This document shows, one piece after another, positions 62,640 to 64,000 of a stretch of DNA of 64,000 nucleotides. The stretch is from Mesostigma viride (Eukaryota; Streptophyta; Mesostigmatophyceae; Mesostigmatales; Mesostigmataceae). The notes below the pieces were generated by a model, which saw only the letters and a list, made by a program, of their open reading frames with translations, was not told where the DNA came from and did no database searches. The stretch covers positions 3,174,273 through 3,238,272 of the forward strand of contig RPFO01000667.1 of the NCBI GenBank assembly GCA_009746045.1, given 5' to 3'. Each line of letters opens with the position of its first letter. Position 1 is the stretch's first letter. Position numbers and translations under genes: made by a program.

Positions 62640-64000
62640 ATGCAAGCCCATGACGGCGTAGTTTCAAAAGACGAGACCGAACGTCGCGAGCGGTGGGACT
62701 TCGTTGTCGTTGTGTGCCAGTATGTGGTATGTACGCTTCTCACGGTTTCGTGCATCGTCGTCTGGGCGGAAGGGCTGCCGCAGCGCGCCCCGCACGGAGT
62801 TTCCAACCACGCGGCGTCCATGTTGGTCCTCTACGAGCTACCGGAGTACGGGGGGCGACACGTGGCGCTCGATTGCCTGCCGCCTCCCAAGGTGGACTTG
62901 AAAGCCTGGGTTGGCTGGGAGATACGTTCCGTCGGCGTCAAGGCCAACGCCACGGTCGTGCTACGGGTGCCCGACAAGCACGCCCACCGCAAGGACCGCG
63001 ATGCCAGCATCGACGTTGTCCTGCGTGCTGGCGTAGCGGATGTGCTGGACGCTTGGTCCCGCCCGCCCCTGGCCGTGGTCTTTGCGTGCGATGCCCAGCT
63101 GAGCGCACGCCACGCGAGACAGCGCACGTGCCCCCACAGCGGCCGCTGGGCGCTTGTCCCCTGCACACATGGCGGCGCCGAATCGCACACACCAGCTGAC
63201 GTGGCCAACCAGCTTCCAGTGCCCAGCGATGGTGGCAGCGGAGCTACTCCCTCCGACGTGAGCAGAGAACAGCCTTTCACAGAACCAGCGGTGGCGGCTG
63301 ACAGTACCACTGTGCATGCTGTGGCTGGGGACGACTCCCCGGCCGCCCCGGGCCCTGGCTATGTGGCTCGCATCTCCGTGCTCTTCGACACCTCAGGTGG
63401 CGACGGCGGCACGCGCGGGGCGGGGATGCAAGCGGGCCAGCCTGGTGGGACACCCTGGTCCGAGCCGCCCCCTGGCAGGGACGAGCGCGTCCAGCAGATG
63501 CTGGCCCGCGTGGCGCAACTGCCGGCGTCCTCCGCCACTGGCGGGCACCACGCGTGGCTTCCGCCCTCCAAACAAGGCCACCTGGCGAGCCACCCGCTGC
63601 GCAACCACGTCACCAAGCCCGACCCTGGCGCCCCCGTGGGCCCGCACTGCATGGCCGCATGCCCCGCGGTGCTGGGTGGCTATGGCCCGGCACACGCCAG
63701 CTCCCACTCTGTGATGAGTGCGTCGCAAGGTGGACCCCAATTGTACGAAAGCCACGGCCGGGCCGCCCATTGGGGCCTGCTGTCCCGCTGGAGACTCGAG
63801 CGCGGGCCATCTGGGGGTGCTGCCGCCGTGCAGGGCGACCAAGTGGTTGGGTTCCAGTACTCGGGTGACGTCGCCAGCAGCCGGCGTGCGGGCATCGTGC
63901 TTGTCCACTGTGACCGCGACGTGTCCGAGTACCTGGCCCCGCTCTCGTGCTCGTTTGTGCGGCTGTACATCTACAGCAAGTGCCCCAAGACGCCGCCCGT
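62640..64000 (+). CDS. Type II membrane protein, possible DUF3431/glycosyltransferase-like, 3' truncated by window
   Basis: From ATG at 62640 the frame is open for 453 codons to the window edge. MQAHDGVVSKDETERRERW is a short charged cytosolic tail, followed by a hydrophobic segment FVVVVCQYVVCTLLTVSCIV (residues about 20-40). That gives a classic signal-anchor with the bulk of the protein luminal. Then comes a globular stretch (ELPEYGGRHVALDCLPPPKV, VGWEIRSVGVKANATVVLRV), a low-complexity linker (about residues 190-330) and, at the edge, AGIVLVHCDRDVSEYL...VRLYIYSKC. The last block resembles the start of DUF3431-type or related glycosyltransferase domains; this is a guess from motif shape. 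Topology is well supported, function is not. Confidence 0.6.
   Translation, partial: MQAHDGVVSKDETERRERWDFVVVVCQYVVCTLLTVSCIVVWAEGLPQRAPHGVSNHAASMLVLYELPEYGGRHVALDCLPPPKVDLKAWVGWEIRSVGVKANATVVLRVPDKHAHRKDRDASIDVVLRAGVADVLDAWSRPPLAVVFACDAQLSARHARQRTCPHSGRWALVPCTHGGAESHTPADVANQLPVPSDGGSGATPSDVSREQPFTEPAVAADSTTVHAVAGDDSPAAPGPGYVARISVLFDTSGGDGGTRGAGMQAGQPGGTPWSEPPPGRDERVQQMLARVAQLPASSATGGHHAWLPPSKQGHLASHPLRNHVTKPDPGAPVGPHCMAACPAVLGGYGPAHASSHSVMSASQGGPQLYESHGRAAHWGLLSRWRLERGPSGGAAAVQGDQVVGFQYSGDVASSRRAGIVLVHCDRDVSEYLAPLSCSFVRLYIYSKCPKTPP

Noticed and set aside
62693..63714. Other-frame ORFs overlapping the membrane-protein gene (for example 62693-63199, 63316-63714)
   Set aside because: GC-rich shadow frames. 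The frame from 62640 is longer, runs to the edge and has a coherent signal-anchor topology.

Overview
This is a nuclear genome window from a eukaryote, most likely a repeat-rich microalga or other protist. Two well-supported genes are cut into 7 and about 14 exons by introns of roughly 0.1-4.4 kb with GT-AG sites and one GC-AG intron. There are no operons, ribosome-binding sites or CRISPR arrays. The MAEA protein has the plant-type C-terminal region (D-P-L in place of the animal C-P-V-C motif), which favours a green or other photosynthetic lineage, but I cannot assign a species.

Layout. (1) 1-233: last exon of a twin-CX9C (CHCH) protein. (2) 1.0-10.2 kb: a graveyard of non-LTR retrotransposons (families here called LINE-1, LINE-2 and LINE-3) plus an unclassified repeat family X; three LINE insertions are stacked at one 8-bp target. 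(3) 10.5-12.2 kb: a piggyBac-type element (TTAA duplication, CCCGTG ends). (4) 12.5-22.4 kb, minus strand: a complete MAEA/Gid9/Fyv10 gene (CTLH/GID E3 ligase subunit, about 380 aa). Its introns 5 and 6 are filled with 18-, 81- and 52-bp minisatellites. (5) 22.4-23.6 kb: divergent promoter region, then a three-exon lysine-rich gene of unknown function ending at 26061. (6) 26.3-32 kb: family X copies, LINE-4, and LINE-1 copy B sitting inside a (GTAA)n array. (7) 32.8-36.2 kb: a hAT element with a perfect 8-bp target duplication splits a LINE ORF1 fragment. (8) 36.3-41.3 kb: SINE-like units, a TA-flanked inverted-repeat element inside LINE-3, and a 47-bp LINE-1 stub. (9) 41.4-56.8 kb, plus strand: succinate-semialdehyde dehydrogenase, nearly complete; only its extreme 5' end is unresolved. 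(10) 57.3-58.9 kb: the longest LINE-1 copy, with an 11-bp target duplication. (11) 60.1-60.6 kb: a (CCCCGC)n tract. (12) 62640-64000: an intronless ORF for a type II membrane protein that runs off the window.

The most striking pattern is that tandem duplications in both main genes are repeatedly anchored on splice junctions. The last bases of an exon plus the 5' splice site, or the 3' splice site plus the first bases of an exon, are copied once or many times into the adjoining intron. This is seen at about ten junctions, and two of the large minisatellites appear to have grown from such seeds. A second theme is that several LINE families share a 3'-terminal stem-loop built on CTCC-CAAC-GGAG. 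No biochemical pathway links the neighbouring genes; the window reads as scattered genes in a transposon-rich landscape.
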